Source: Streptomyces sp. NRRL F-6131 (lineage in GTDB: Bacteria > Actinomycetota > Actinomycetes > Streptomycetales > Streptomycetaceae). From it: a stretch of 64,000 nt of DNA. Positions 26,901-33,950 of this stretch are shown piece after piece. Both the position numbers and the translations under genes were made by a program. The stretch is taken from NCBI GenBank assembly GCA_000719695.1, contig JOHN01000025.1:38376-102375 (forward strand), in the 5' to 3' direction. Below the pieces are notes generated by a model. It had not been told where the DNA came from. It worked only from the letters and a program-made list of their open reading frames with translations, and searched no databases. Numbering within the stretch: the first letter of the stretch is position 1; each line of letters opens with the position of its first letter.

Positions 26901-27868
26901 GGCAGCGCCGCCGTCAGGGCCCGGGCCAGCCGCACCGAGAGCGCCTCACCGCCGGAGTAGAGGCCGCGCAGCGCGGTGCAGTCGGCCAGCCGCTCGGTGT
27001 CGAGCAGCGCCTGGAGCAGGGTCGGCACGCACTGCAGGGTGGTCACCCCGTGCGCGAGGACGGTGTCGATCAGGGCTTCCGGGTCACGGTAGACGCCCGG
27101 TGCGCCCATCACCACGTGCGCGCCGGCGGCGGGCGCGAGGATCTCCCACTGCGCCGCGTCGAAGCTCATCGGCGTCTTCTGCAGCACGGTGGCGTCCGGT
27201 CCGAGATGGTCGGCGTCGGCCAGCCAGCGCAGCTGGGACACGATGCTGTGGTGCTCGATCATCACGCCCTTGGGGCGGCCGGTGCTGCCGGAGGTGTAGA
27301 TGATGTAGGCCAGCGACTCCGGGCCCGGGCCGGCCGGGCCGTGGCTCTGGTGCGGGATGTGGCGCTGCTGCGGACCTTCCTGCGCGCCGCCCCGCCCGCC
27401 CTCCCCGGGGTCGGTCGGGGCGGCCTGGTCCGCCGGGTCGGCGGGGGTGACGATCCGGGTGCCGGGCGGCACCAGTTCGGCCAGCCGGGAGCGCAGCCGC
27501 TGCTGGGCGACGATCACCCGGGTGCCGCTGGACTCGATCATCCAGCGGATCCGCTCCTCCGGGTACTCGGGGGAGAGCGGGAGGTACGCGGCGCCCGCGT
27601 GCAGGATGCCCCAGGCGCCGGTCATCAGCTCCGGGGACGGCTCGGTGTACAGGCCGACGCAGTCGTCGGTGGCCACGCCCAGCCGGTGCAGGTGCGCGGC
27701 GAGCGCGTCGGCGGCGGCGCCGAGCTCGCGGAAGCTGAGCCGGACGCCGTCGCCGGTCACCGCGGTCGCGTCGGGCCGGGCGGTCACCTGGGCGCGGAGC
27801 AGGTCGGGGAGGCAGACGGAGCCTCGGGCGTCGAGGAGGGCGGCGGACAGGACGGACTGTGCGGTCAT
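23948..27868 (-). CDS. indC: Indigoidine synthetase (A-Ox-T-TE NRPS, 1306 aa)
   Basis: Single-module NRPS of the IndC/BpsA type, which cyclises and oxidises two L-glutamines to the blue pigment indigoidine. Seen in order: A domain (IYTSGSTGRPKG ~190, FDAAQWEILAPAAGAHVVMG); a flavin oxidase domain inserted in the A domain, ~residues 540-900 (FARKTYRFFEGG, GQFHSPERLLPKYAYASPGA, FMSSGYSSKSGHPLPAARR); A10 LTANGKVDVKAL ~928; carrier FFAAGGNSLIAV ~984; thioesterase LWGYSFGARVAFEA ~1122. Specificity positions read D-A-W-Q-Y-G-L-I-N-K, fitting Gln. The linker ALMDQGNHGG is also characteristic. Length and order match BpsA (about 1280 aa). ATG 27868 has AGGGAA upstream. No indA/indB-type partners lie beside it. 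A 4'-phosphopantetheinyl transferase must be supplied from elsewhere. Confidence 0.96.
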   Translation of the reverse strand: MTAQSVLSAALLDARGSVCLPDLLRAQVTARPDATAVTGDGVRLSFRELGAAADALAAHLHRLGVATDDCVGLYTEPSPELMTGAWGILHAGAAYLPLSPEYPEERIRWMIESSGTRVIVAQQRLRSRLAELVPPGTRIVTPADPADQAAPTDPGEGGRGGAQEGPQQRHIPHQSHGPAGPGPESLAYIIYTSGSTGRPKGVMIEHHSIVSQLRWLADADHLGPDATVLQKTPMSFDAAQWEILAPAAGAHVVMGAPGVYRDPEALIDTVLAHGVTTLQCVPTLLQALLDTERLADCTALRGLYSGGEALSVRLARALTAALPGAELVNLYGPTECTINATAHRVDPRELGDGAGSVPIGVPVDRTRCFVLDEELAPVEVGATGELYIGGVQLARGYLNRPDLTAERFVASPYLPGERLYRTGDLAEWNPDGTLQCAGRVDNQVKLRGYRVELDEIALAVEEHTWVRRAAAVVTDDPRTGHRNLVACVELNPKEAALMDQGNHGGHHQSKASKLQVRAQLSNPGLRGPAELAGRPVVELPGRRETERQRRETFARKTYRFFEGGPVTRESLLALLAAPHRASVTGSRGDGITLAELGPVLRWFGQFHSPERLLPKYAYASPGALYATQLYLETDGSHGLDAGVYYHHPVDHTLVRVGDAAGRPGLALHFLGRRGAIEPVYRNNIQEVLEFETGHMLGVLEEVLPEYGLAVRPLGHEPAVRRRLDVAEEDYYLGSFTIVPDDGRPPRDDTELFVQARPGGVEGLPAGLYRYEGGELTRISDEVVESRHVIAINQQVYRRAGFGITAVSRAAEPWLEYIGLGTRLHHLQRNGLGFGFMSSGYSSKSGHPLPAARRIDAILAGCGIPSGASYFFLGGRVSEEQIRSEGMREDAVHMKGPAELIRDELATVLPDYMIPNRVLVLDALPLTANGKVDVKALAAAEQVRDAATGAPFVAPSTPTERRLAGIWAAALKYEPVSAADEFFAAGGNSLIAVALVNRVNREFGTRLPLQVLFECPRPAELAARIDAAAAGAGPARGPASRLVPLHRGGTGEPVFCWPGLGGYPMNLRPLAGRSGRPFYGVQAYGINPGETPYPTIREMAAADVAQIRAVRPEGPYTLWGYSFGARVAFEAAWQLERAGQRVADVMLICPGNPELRRTDGERYGRESSYRNPAYLTILHSVFSGSVAGPGLAECLAEVRDEDGFAAFVHRALPDLDEELIRRVARIVGETYEFEYTFRELAERRLSAPVTVFKATGDDYSFIEGSSGWSAAAPGTVQLAGDHYGVLREHGVDELAAALAAATAPPAD

Positions 27869-28061
27869 GAGGGGGTTCCCTGGACTCGGGCCGATGGGGG
27901 GCGCCCGGTGCCGACCGGGCGTGACTCCCAAGGTCCGCCGCCCGCTGTCCCGAACACCTGGGGCGGTGGCCGCCTCCCGGCCCCGCTTCGCGCCCGGCCG
28001 CCGACCCGCCCCGGTCCCGGGTGTCCCGGGCACGGCCGGGCCGGTCCCGCCCGGAGGTGGG

Positions 28062-28955
28062 TCAGGTCCGGGCGGCGGCGGCCGTGAGGTGGGGGAGGAA
28101 GGCCGTGACGGCGGGTGGGGCGGAGCGACCGCGCAGGGCGGCGGTGCGGACCGTCCGGACCGGGGTGTCCTCGGGGTGCAGCGGGACCAGCGCGATGTCC
28201 GGCCGGGCCGCGCGGGCGGCCAGCGCGGGGATCAGGGTGGCGCCGAACCCGGCGGCCACCAGGCCGAGTTTGGCCGTCCAGGCGGCGACCTCGTAGGCGA
28301 TCCGGGGCTGGAAGCCGCTCCGCACGCAAGCCGCGAGCAGGGTCGACCCGGGGTGCCGGCTGGCCGCGATCCAGTCCTCCCCGGCGAGTTCGGCGAGCCG
28401 CAGCCGGTCGCGTCCGGCCAGCGGATGACCGGCCGGGAGCGCCACCAGCACCGGGTCCTCGACCAGCGGGCGCAGCTCGAACAGCTCGGTGTCGTAGGGG
28501 TGTCCGGGATAGGCGGCGACCACCGCGAGGTCGAGGGAGCCGTCCCGCAGCCGGTCCAGCAGATCGGCCGACAGCCCCTCGGTGAGCGAGATCCCGACCC
28601 CCGGGTGGGCGGACCGGAACGCCGCCAGCGCGGCCGGCAGCAGCGCGGCGTTGGCGCTGTCGAAGGCGCCGACCCGCAGCCGGCCCAGGTCGAGGTCGGT
28701 GAGCGCGGCCAACTCCCGCCGGGTGCCGTCCAGTCGGTCGAGCAGGGCCTCGGCGTGCGGCAGCAGGGTGCGCCCGTGCTCGGTGAGCCGGACGCCGCGG
28801 GCCAGCCGGTCGAACAGCTGGACGCCGAACTCGGCCTCCAGGGCGGCGATCTGACGGGATATCGCGGACTGGGTGAACCCCAACTGCTCGCCGGCGGCGG
28901 TGAACGAACCCAGTCGGGCGGTGGTGCGGAAGACGTTGAGCCAAGCCATGTCCAT
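28062..28955 (-). CDS. LysR-family transcriptional regulator (297 aa)
   Basis: The N-terminal winged helix (WLNVFRTTARLGSFTAAGEQ, FTQSAISRQIAALEAEFGVQ) is followed by the LysR effector-binding domain (LGRLRVGAFDSANAALLPAA, LDLAVVAAYPGHPYDTELFE). It is divergent from the dehydrogenase gene at 29021, and a 7-bp dyad (28958-28974) lies against its start, so it probably controls that gene and itself. It also lies 193 bp upstream of the indigoidine synthetase on the same strand and might influence pigment production. Two start codons are possible (28955 or 28949); neither has a strong ribosome-binding site. Confidence 0.9.
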   Translation of the reverse strand: MDMAWLNVFRTTARLGSFTAAGEQLGFTQSAISRQIAALEAEFGVQLFDRLARGVRLTEHGRTLLPHAEALLDRLDGTRRELAALTDLDLGRLRVGAFDSANAALLPAALAAFRSAHPGVGISLTEGLSADLLDRLRDGSLDLAVVAAYPGHPYDTELFELRPLVEDPVLVALPAGHPLAGRDRLRLAELAGEDWIAASRHPGSTLLAACVRSGFQPRIAYEVAAWTAKLGLVAAGFGATLIPALAARAARPDIALVPLHPEDTPVRTVRTAALRGRSAPPAVTAFLPHLTAAAART

Positions 28956-28957
28956 CC

Positions 28958-28974
28958 CGCATGGTTACCATGCG
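28958..28974. promoter_or_regulatory. Putative LysR operator: CGCATGG-TTA-CCATGCG
   Basis: A perfect 7-bp inverted repeat with a 3-nt centre lies in the 65-bp divergent gap, 3 bp from the LysR start codon. Its position suits LysR autoregulation and control of the dehydrogenase. Confidence 0.6.
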
Positions 28975-29020
28975 AGACATTCGCTTGTCGCCTGCCTCGA
29001 TGGTTCCTACCGTGGAGGCC

Positions 29021-29824
29021 ATGGAGAAGATCGCATTTCTGGGGCTCGGCCGTATGGGACTCCCCATGGCCCGCCGACTCGCCTCCGCCGGCCACGCGCT
29101 GACGGTGTGGAACCGCACGCCGGGCCGACTGGACGGGGCCGCCGACGAGGGGCCGGTGGAGGCCGCCGATCCGGCGGCGGCGGTGCGCGGCGCGGACGTG
29201 GTGATCACGATGCTGTCCGATCCGACGGCGCTCGCCGGGGTCGCCGGGCGGTTCACCGCGGAGCTGGCGCCCGGCACGGTCTGGGTCGACATGTCCTCGG
29301 TCGGCCCCGAGGCGGTGGCCGAGGCGCGTGACCGGCTGCCGGCCGGGGTCGGGCTGGTGGACGCGCCGGTGCTGGGCAGCGTCGGCCCGGCCGGGTCCGG
29401 CGGACTGACCGTGCTGGCGGGCGGTGAGCCCGCGGACCTCGCGCGGGTCCGCCCCGTGCTGGAACGGCTCGGCGCGGTGGTCGAGTGCGGTGGGCCGGGC
29501 TCCGGTGCGGCGCTCAAGCTGGTGGTGATCGGGGCGATCATCGGGGGAGTGGCGGTGGTCGCCGAGGCCCTGGCGGTGGCCGAATCACTGGGGCTGCCCC
29601 AGGAGTTGGCGGCCGGCGTGCTCGCCGCCGGGCCGCTCGGCGGGGTGGTCGGGCGGGCCCGGGCCACCGACGCGGACTTCCCGGTGCGGCTGGCGGCCAA
29701 GGACCTCGCGCTGGCGGGCGGCGGGCCGGTGTTCGCCGCGGTGCGGGAGCGGCTGCTGGCCCACCCGGAGCTGGCCGAGCAGGACCTCGCGCGCTGGGTG
29801 GACGCGGTCCGCGCCGCCGGCTGA
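29021..29824 (+). CDS. NAD(P)-dependent beta-hydroxyacid dehydrogenase-type protein (267 aa)
   Basis: KIAFLGLGRMGLPMARRLAS is the GxGxMG Rossmann loop of the 3-hydroxyisobutyrate/6-phosphogluconate dehydrogenase family. WVDMSSVGPEAVAEA and LVDAPVLGSVGPAGSGGLTV are the family's substrate-loop blocks. GSGAALKLVVIG carries the catalytic Lys, although the usual following Asn is absent. It should oxidise or reduce a small beta-hydroxy acid or a related imine/aldehyde. ATG 29021 is chosen because the Rossmann strand starts at once and GGAGG is just upstream; ATG 29000 is in frame and possible. Probably under the divergent LysR regulator. Confidence 0.87.
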   Translation: MEKIAFLGLGRMGLPMARRLASAGHALTVWNRTPGRLDGAADEGPVEAADPAAAVRGADVVITMLSDPTALAGVAGRFTAELAPGTVWVDMSSVGPEAVAEARDRLPAGVGLVDAPVLGSVGPAGSGGLTVLAGGEPADLARVRPVLERLGAVVECGGPGSGAALKLVVIGAIIGGVAVVAEALAVAESLGLPQELAAGVLAAGPLGGVVGRARATDADFPVRLAAKDLALAGGGPVFAAVRERLLAHPELAEQDLARWVDAVRAAG

Positions 29825-29830
29825 GGCCCG

Positions 29831-30006
29831 TAGGGCCTGTCTTCAAACCCCCGCCTGCGGGGCGACGCCGGGGCACGCACCTCGCCGCGTTGTCGTCGGT
29901 CGCCAATGCTCCGCAGTGGCTCCTTCCTCCGCCTTGCGATGCACGCACCCCAACGCCGCCCCGCCCGCCCTCCGGGCGGACGACGAGGGTTTGAAGACAG
30001 GCCCTA
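29831..30006. mobile_element. MITE-like element, 176 bp with 20-bp perfect terminal inverted repeats
   Basis: TAGGGCCTGTCTTCAAACCC (29831-29850) is exactly repeated in inverse at 29987-30006. The interior has no sensible gene. The ends start and finish with TA, fitting target duplication at TA (IS630/Tc1 type) or at CTAG (some IS5-type elements). It is non-autonomous and must have been moved by a transposase encoded elsewhere. It sits just after the dehydrogenase stop codon, where its long hairpin potential may also act as a terminator. Confidence 0.8.
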
Positions 30007-30141
30007 GCGGGGCCCGGCCGTGCGGTCGCGGGGGGCCGTGCGGCCGGGCCGGGGGTGTCCGTCCGCCGCGGGGGAGGACGGGCACCCCCGGACGGGCATC
30101 CCGGCCGAGCGCTTCGGACGGCACCCCACCGCCGTCGCCGG

Positions 30142-31038
30142 TCAGCCGGCCCAGCGGGTCACCGCGAAGCCGGACCCCTCGCGCCGCACCTCGGCGGCGC
30201 CCGTCCCGGCGAAGTGCGCGGGGATCACCAACTCGCGCCGGTCCGCGGCCCGTTCGAGCACCCGTCGACGGGTGGCGGCGGCCTCCGCCGGGTTCTCGCA
30301 GAAGCAGCTGTTGCACTCCGGGCGGCTCAGCTGGAGCGGGCTGTGCAGCAGATCGCCGACGAACACCGCCCGGTCCCCGCCGGAGTCGAGCCGCAGCACC
30401 GAGGAGCCGGGGCTGTGGCCGGGCGCCGGCTCCAGAGTGAGGGCCTCGTCGAGCCGGACGCCGTCCGTCCAGAGCACCGCCCGGCCGGACCGGACCACCG
30501 GCTCGATGCTGTCGGCGTACAGCAGCCGCCGCTCCTCCTGGCGCGTCGCGGGGCCGGGGCTCCCCGGCCCGTCCGCGTCGAAGGAGGCGTGGTCGGCGGC
30601 CGGCAGGTAGTAGACCGCGTTGGGGAAGGCCGGCACCCAGGCACCGTCCCGCTCGACGGTGTTCCAGCCGACGTGGTCGGCGTGCAGATGGGTGTTGACC
30701 ACCACGTCGACGTCCTCGGGCTCGATGCCCGCGGCCCGGAGGCGGTCGAGGAAGTCGCTGCCGCGGTCGTGGAAGAGGGGGTTGTGCGGGCGCTGCCGTC
30801 GGTCCCCGACCCCGGTGTCGACCAGGACGGTGCGCCCGCCGTGGCGGATCACCCAGCTCTGGAGGGCGCCGAGGTGGGTGTCGTCGGCGCGGTTCCAGTG
30901 GTCGGGCGCCAGCCAGTCGGCGTTCCGCCGCCAGTCGTCGGGCGTGGCGTCGGGCACGATGTTCGCGGCCGGCATGAACGCCCCCTCCCACTCCCGCACC
31001 CTCAGTACCTCGGCCTCGCCGAGCACGATCCGTTCCAT
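30142..31038 (-). CDS. Metallo-beta-lactamase-fold hydrolase (298 aa)
   Basis: NTHLHADHVGW is the HxHxDH zinc motif (~residue 116). VLVDTGVG precedes it, LEPAPGHSPGSSVLRL gives the next His, VFVGDLLHSP the bridging Asp, and VIPAHF the last His. The set fits the AttM/quorum-quenching-like or glyoxalase-II-like branch: hydrolysis of an ester, lactone or thioester. CNSCFCEN is an unusual cysteine cluster. ATG 31038 has GGAGGG 3 nt upstream. It is divergently transcribed from an AraC-type regulator, which probably controls it. Substrate unknown. Confidence 0.86.
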   Translation of the reverse strand: MERIVLGEAEVLRVREWEGAFMPAANIVPDATPDDWRRNADWLAPDHWNRADDTHLGALQSWVIRHGGRTVLVDTGVGDRRQRPHNPLFHDRGSDFLDRLRAAGIEPEDVDVVVNTHLHADHVGWNTVERDGAWVPAFPNAVYYLPAADHASFDADGPGSPGPATRQEERRLLYADSIEPVVRSGRAVLWTDGVRLDEALTLEPAPGHSPGSSVLRLDSGGDRAVFVGDLLHSPLQLSRPECNSCFCENPAEAAATRRRVLERAADRRELVIPAHFAGTGAAEVRREGSGFAVTRWAG

Positions 31039-31050
31039 GGTCCCTCCCGT

Positions 31051-31080
31051 GGTGATCCGCTGTGATCCGCGGTGATCTGC
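31051..31080. promoter_or_regulatory. Three tandem 10-bp repeats (GGTGATCCGC type) upstream of the MBL gene
   Basis: GGTGATCCGC, TGTGATCCGC and GGTGATCTGC run head to tail, one helical turn each, starting 13 bp before the MBL start codon and downstream of its likely promoter. They could be binding sites for the divergent AraC regulator or an mRNA leader element. Confidence 0.55.
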
Positions 31081-31101
31081 GGTGTCGCTCCGTCGAGATC
31101 G

Positions 31102-31131
31102 ATCCTAGGAGGGGCCGAGTGAGTGTCTCAA
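31102..31131 (-). promoter_or_regulatory. Promoter of the MBL-fold hydrolase gene
   Basis: On the minus strand, TTGAGA (31126-31131) and TAGGAT (31102-31107) are separated by 18 bp, close to the housekeeping consensus. Transcription would start near 31095. Confidence 0.55.
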
Positions 31132-31185
31132 TGCGTGAAAGGCTCGATCGGATACGCAATCGGCTCGTGGGTGGGACGCTGACGC

Positions 31186-31191
31186 TATCCT
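31186..31191 (+). promoter_or_regulatory. -10 element TATCCT of a probable leaderless araC-type gene
   Basis: TATCCT ends 7 nt before ATG 31198, so transcription should start at or next to the A of the start codon. No ribosome-binding site is present, which supports a leaderless mRNA. Confidence 0.5.
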
Positions 31192-31197
31192 GACGGC

Positions 31198-32247
31198 ATG
31201 GACGTGGTGAGCGACGCGATCGCGGCGGTCCGGATCGGGCGGCCCTCCTCCAACCGGCTGCGGGTCGGCGGGCCCTGGTCGGCCCGGATCCCTGCCTACG
31301 AGGGTGCGGGGTTCCACGTGGTGCTGGCGGGCGGCTGCCGGCTGCTGCCGGACGGCGGCGAGCCCGTCCAGCTCGGGGCGGGGGACGCGGTCCTGCTGCC
31401 GCACGGGACGGGGCACGTGCTCGCCGCCGCACCACTGGACCGGGAGACGGCGGCGCGGGCCGTGCCGATCGAGCGGCTGCTCGCGGCGGCCCGCTCGGCG
31501 CCGTCGCCCGCGCCGGAGAGCACCGCCGACGGCGCCCCCGGACCGCTCCCCCTGCTCGGGTCCGCAGCCGGGCCGGTCACCGAACTGCTCTGCGGGAAGT
31601 ACCGGCTGGAGCACAGCCGCAGCCATCCGCTGATGCTGGAGCTGCCGGACGTCGTCCATCTGCCGAACCGGGTCGGCGCCCATCCCCACCTGCGCACGGC
31701 CGTCGACCTGTTGGGCGGCGAGCTGGCTGCCGACGGGCCGGGCGGGGCGCTCGCCGTGCCGAGCCTGATCGACCTGTTGCTGGTGTACATGGTGCGCGCC
31801 TGGCTGGCCTCGCCCGGGCCGGTCGCCGGAGCGGACGCGCCGGGGCCGGTGGCGGGCGCGGCGACGGGTGCCGTGGCGGGTGCGGCCTCCCGCTGGCCGG
31901 CGGCGCTCGGGGACCGGGTGGTGGCGGGTGCGCTGCGCGCCCTGCACGAGGACCCTGCGCGGGGGTGGAACGTCGAGGAGCTCGCCGCGCACGCGGGGGT
32001 CTCCCGGGCGACCCTGACCCGGCGGTTCACCGCCCTGGTCGGCCGCGCGCCGATGGCGTACCTGGCCTGGTGGCGGATGACCCGGGCGGCCGCGCTGCTC
32101 CAGCAGACCGCTGATCCGCTCGACGTGATCGCCCGGCGGGTCGGCTACGCGACCCCGTACGCGCTCTCGCACGCCTTCAGTCGGCAGTTCGGCACGACGC
32201 CGGGCCGCTACCGGGACCGGATGGCGGCGCAATTCGCTGACGGATGA
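31198..32247 (+). CDS. AraC-family transcriptional regulator (349 aa)
   Basis: The N-terminal half is a cupin-like sensor (FHVVLAGGCRLLPDGGEPVQ, GAGDAVLLPHGTGHVL). The C-terminal half has two helix-turn-helix motifs (WNVEELAAHAGVSRATLTRR, DVIARRVGYATPYALSHAFS, then FGTTPGRYR), the AraC/XylS signature. A low-complexity Ala/Gly/Pro linker (~200-225) joins them. It is probably leaderless and divergent from the MBL-fold hydrolase with a 159-bp gap containing tandem repeats, so it likely regulates that enzyme in response to its substrate. Confidence 0.9.
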   Translation: MDVVSDAIAAVRIGRPSSNRLRVGGPWSARIPAYEGAGFHVVLAGGCRLLPDGGEPVQLGAGDAVLLPHGTGHVLAAAPLDRETAARAVPIERLLAAARSAPSPAPESTADGAPGPLPLLGSAAGPVTELLCGKYRLEHSRSHPLMLELPDVVHLPNRVGAHPHLRTAVDLLGGELAADGPGGALAVPSLIDLLLVYMVRAWLASPGPVAGADAPGPVAGAATGAVAGAASRWPAALGDRVVAGALRALHEDPARGWNVEELAAHAGVSRATLTRRFTALVGRAPMAYLAWWRMTRAAALLQQTADPLDVIARRVGYATPYALSHAFSRQFGTTPGRYRDRMAAQFADG

Positions 32248-32590
32248 TCAAACTCTTGAACGCGCGAGCGTGCTCGACCTGTCCCTGTCAAGAGCGTCTC
32301 CGGTCATCGCCGGATGCCCTGCACGTGCACCGATCGATCGTTCACCTCTCAGGTACAGACCAGGTCATGGCCATAGTTGGTGAACGATACGTCCGCATCT
32401 GTCATGTCCTGTCAGGTCTTGACTCGGAGGATCCTCCAAGTTTCAAGGGCGGGCAGGCGTTCACGAAGATAACGAAAGAGCAGGGATTCGCCGGAGCTTG
32501 AATTTACTTATTGACGACAAGGGTTTCCGCCGGGTTAACTCCTGCCACCTCGCCGCAGAGTTGCGGCCCCTGTCACGGAGGCATCCCCCC
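32248..32590. promoter_or_regulatory. Regulatory region of the xylose-type ABC operon
   Basis: About 340 bp without a convincing gene and clearly less GC-rich than its surroundings. A 9-bp inverted repeat TCGTTCACC (32338-32346) / GGTGAACGA (32379-32387) spans 50 bp. The promoter is TTGACG (32511-32516), a 17-bp spacer, then GTTAAC (32534-32539), placing the start near 32546 with a ~45-nt leader. An 85-codon open frame from 32244 has AT-rich, non-coding codon use and is not accepted as a gene. Confidence 0.6.
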
Positions 32591-33685
32591 ATGAACGCAA
32601 CGATGCGTCGCGTCCTCGTCGGCACCGCCGCGGTCTCGATGGCCCTGTCGCTGGCCGCCTGCGGCAAGGCCGGTGGCGACAAGAAGGACAGTGCGAGCTC
32701 CGGGGACTCCAAGTCCATCGGCCTGCTGCTGCCGGAGAACGCCTCCTCCACCCGCTACGAGTCGTTCGACCGTCCGTTCATCGAGGCCAAGGTCACCGCC
32801 CTCTGCCCGGACTGCAAGGTCCGCTACAGCAACGCCGAGGGCAGCGCCGCCAAGCAGAAGCAGCAGTTCGACACCCTGATCGCCGAGGGCGTCAAGGTGA
32901 TCGTCCTCGACGCCTTCGACGCCAAGTCGACCCAGGCCTGGGTCAAGGAGGCCGCCGGAAAGGGCGTCAAGGTCGTCGCCTACGACCGCCTCGCCACCGG
33001 CCCGGTCGCCGCCTACGTCTCGTTCGACAACGAGAAGGTCGGTGAACTCCAGGGCCAGGCCCTGCTGGACGCCCTGGGCGCCAAGGCCGCCGACGCCAAC
33101 ATCGTGATGATCAACGGCGACGAGGCCGACCCGAACGCCGCGCTCTTCAAGTCCGGCGCCCACAAGGTGCTCGACGGCAAGATCAAGAAGGTCGTCTACG
33201 AGCAGTCCGGCGAGTGGAAGCCCACCGTCGCCGGCCAGAAGACCGGCGCCGCCATCACCCAGCTCGGCAAGGACGGCTTCCAGGCCGTCTACTCCGCCAA
33301 CGACGGCATGGCCGGCGCGATCATCACCCAGCTCAAGGCGGCCGGCCTCAGCATCCCGGTCGGCGGCCAGGACGCCGGCCTCGACGCGATCCAGCGGATC
33401 GTCGCCGGGGACCAGGCCTACACCATCTACAAGGCGTACAAGCCGCTCGCCGACAGCGCCGCCGAACTCGCCGTCAACCTGCTCCAGGGCAAGGACGTCA
33501 AGGCCGTCGCCTCCGCCACCGTGGACAGCGACACCGACAAGAGCATCCCGGCCAAGCTGCTGGAGCCCAAGGTCGTCACCAAGGCCAACATCAACGACAC
33601 CGTCATCGCCGACGGCCTCTACAAGGCCGCCGACGTCTGCACCGCCGACTACGCCGCGGCCTGCGCCGCCGCCGGCCTCAAGTGA
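32591..33685 (+). CDS. xylF: Xylose-type ABC transporter substrate-binding lipoprotein (364 aa)
   Basis: The signal peptide ends in the lipobox LSLAAC, so the mature protein should be lipid-anchored. The rest is a type I periplasmic-binding fold of the xylose/ribose group: IGLLLPENASSTRYESFDRP, GVKVIVLDAFDAKSTQAWVK, KVVAYDRLATGPVAAYVSFD, YSANDGMAGAIITQLKAAGL and GGQDAGLDAIQRIVAGDQAY. The YDR and GQDA segments are typical of XylF sugar binding. ATG 32591 follows GGAGG by 10 nt. It is the first gene of xylFGH, but the ATPase gene begins 265 bp later after strong hairpins, which may keep this protein in excess. The specific pentose is inferred. Confidence 0.88.
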   Translation: MNATMRRVLVGTAAVSMALSLAACGKAGGDKKDSASSGDSKSIGLLLPENASSTRYESFDRPFIEAKVTALCPDCKVRYSNAEGSAAKQKQQFDTLIAEGVKVIVLDAFDAKSTQAWVKEAAGKGVKVVAYDRLATGPVAAYVSFDNEKVGELQGQALLDALGAKAADANIVMINGDEADPNAALFKSGAHKVLDGKIKKVVYEQSGEWKPTVAGQKTGAAITQLGKDGFQAVYSANDGMAGAIITQLKAAGLSIPVGGQDAGLDAIQRIVAGDQAYTIYKAYKPLADSAAELAVNLLQGKDVKAVASATVDSDTDKSIPAKLLEPKVVTKANINDTVIADGLYKAADVCTADYAAACAAAGLK

Positions 33686-33801
33686 CCCCGGGGCGGTCCC
33701 GTCCGGCCCGGCCGACCCCGGCCGAGGCCCTCGGGCCGCCCACCGGTCGCTGACCCCTGGCGGCCACGGCCACCGACCCCCGGCAGCCCCCGGCAGCCCC
33801 C

Positions 33802-33878
33802 GGCCGCCGGCACCCGGCGGCCACCCGGGCCCACGCCCGGCCGATGCCCGTCCGGCGCCCTCGCGCGGCGCCGGACGG
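33802..33878 (+). other. Two intercistronic hairpins between xylF and xylG
   Basis: GGCCGCCGG/CCGGCGGCC (33802-33822, 9-bp stem, 3-nt loop) and a 12-bp stem at 33848-33859/33867-33878 (7-nt loop) lie in a C-rich 265-bp spacer containing CCCCCGGCAG repeats. No gene is seen in the spacer. They probably stabilise the xylF transcript or partly terminate it, giving more binding protein than ATPase. Confidence 0.6.
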
Positions 33879-33950
33879 CGGGCCGGCCGACCGCGGCCCC
33901 CTCCCTCCCCTCCCTCCCCGCCCCGCACACCCCCGCAGGAGATGGTTCAC

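Noticed and set aside
32244..32501. 85-codon open frame after the AraC gene
   Set aside because: AT-rich non-coding codon use and overlap with the xyl control region; no recognisable protein.
33942..33950. ATG 33942 as the xylG start
   Set aside because: The AGGAG motif directly abuts this ATG; GTG 33951 has proper spacing.
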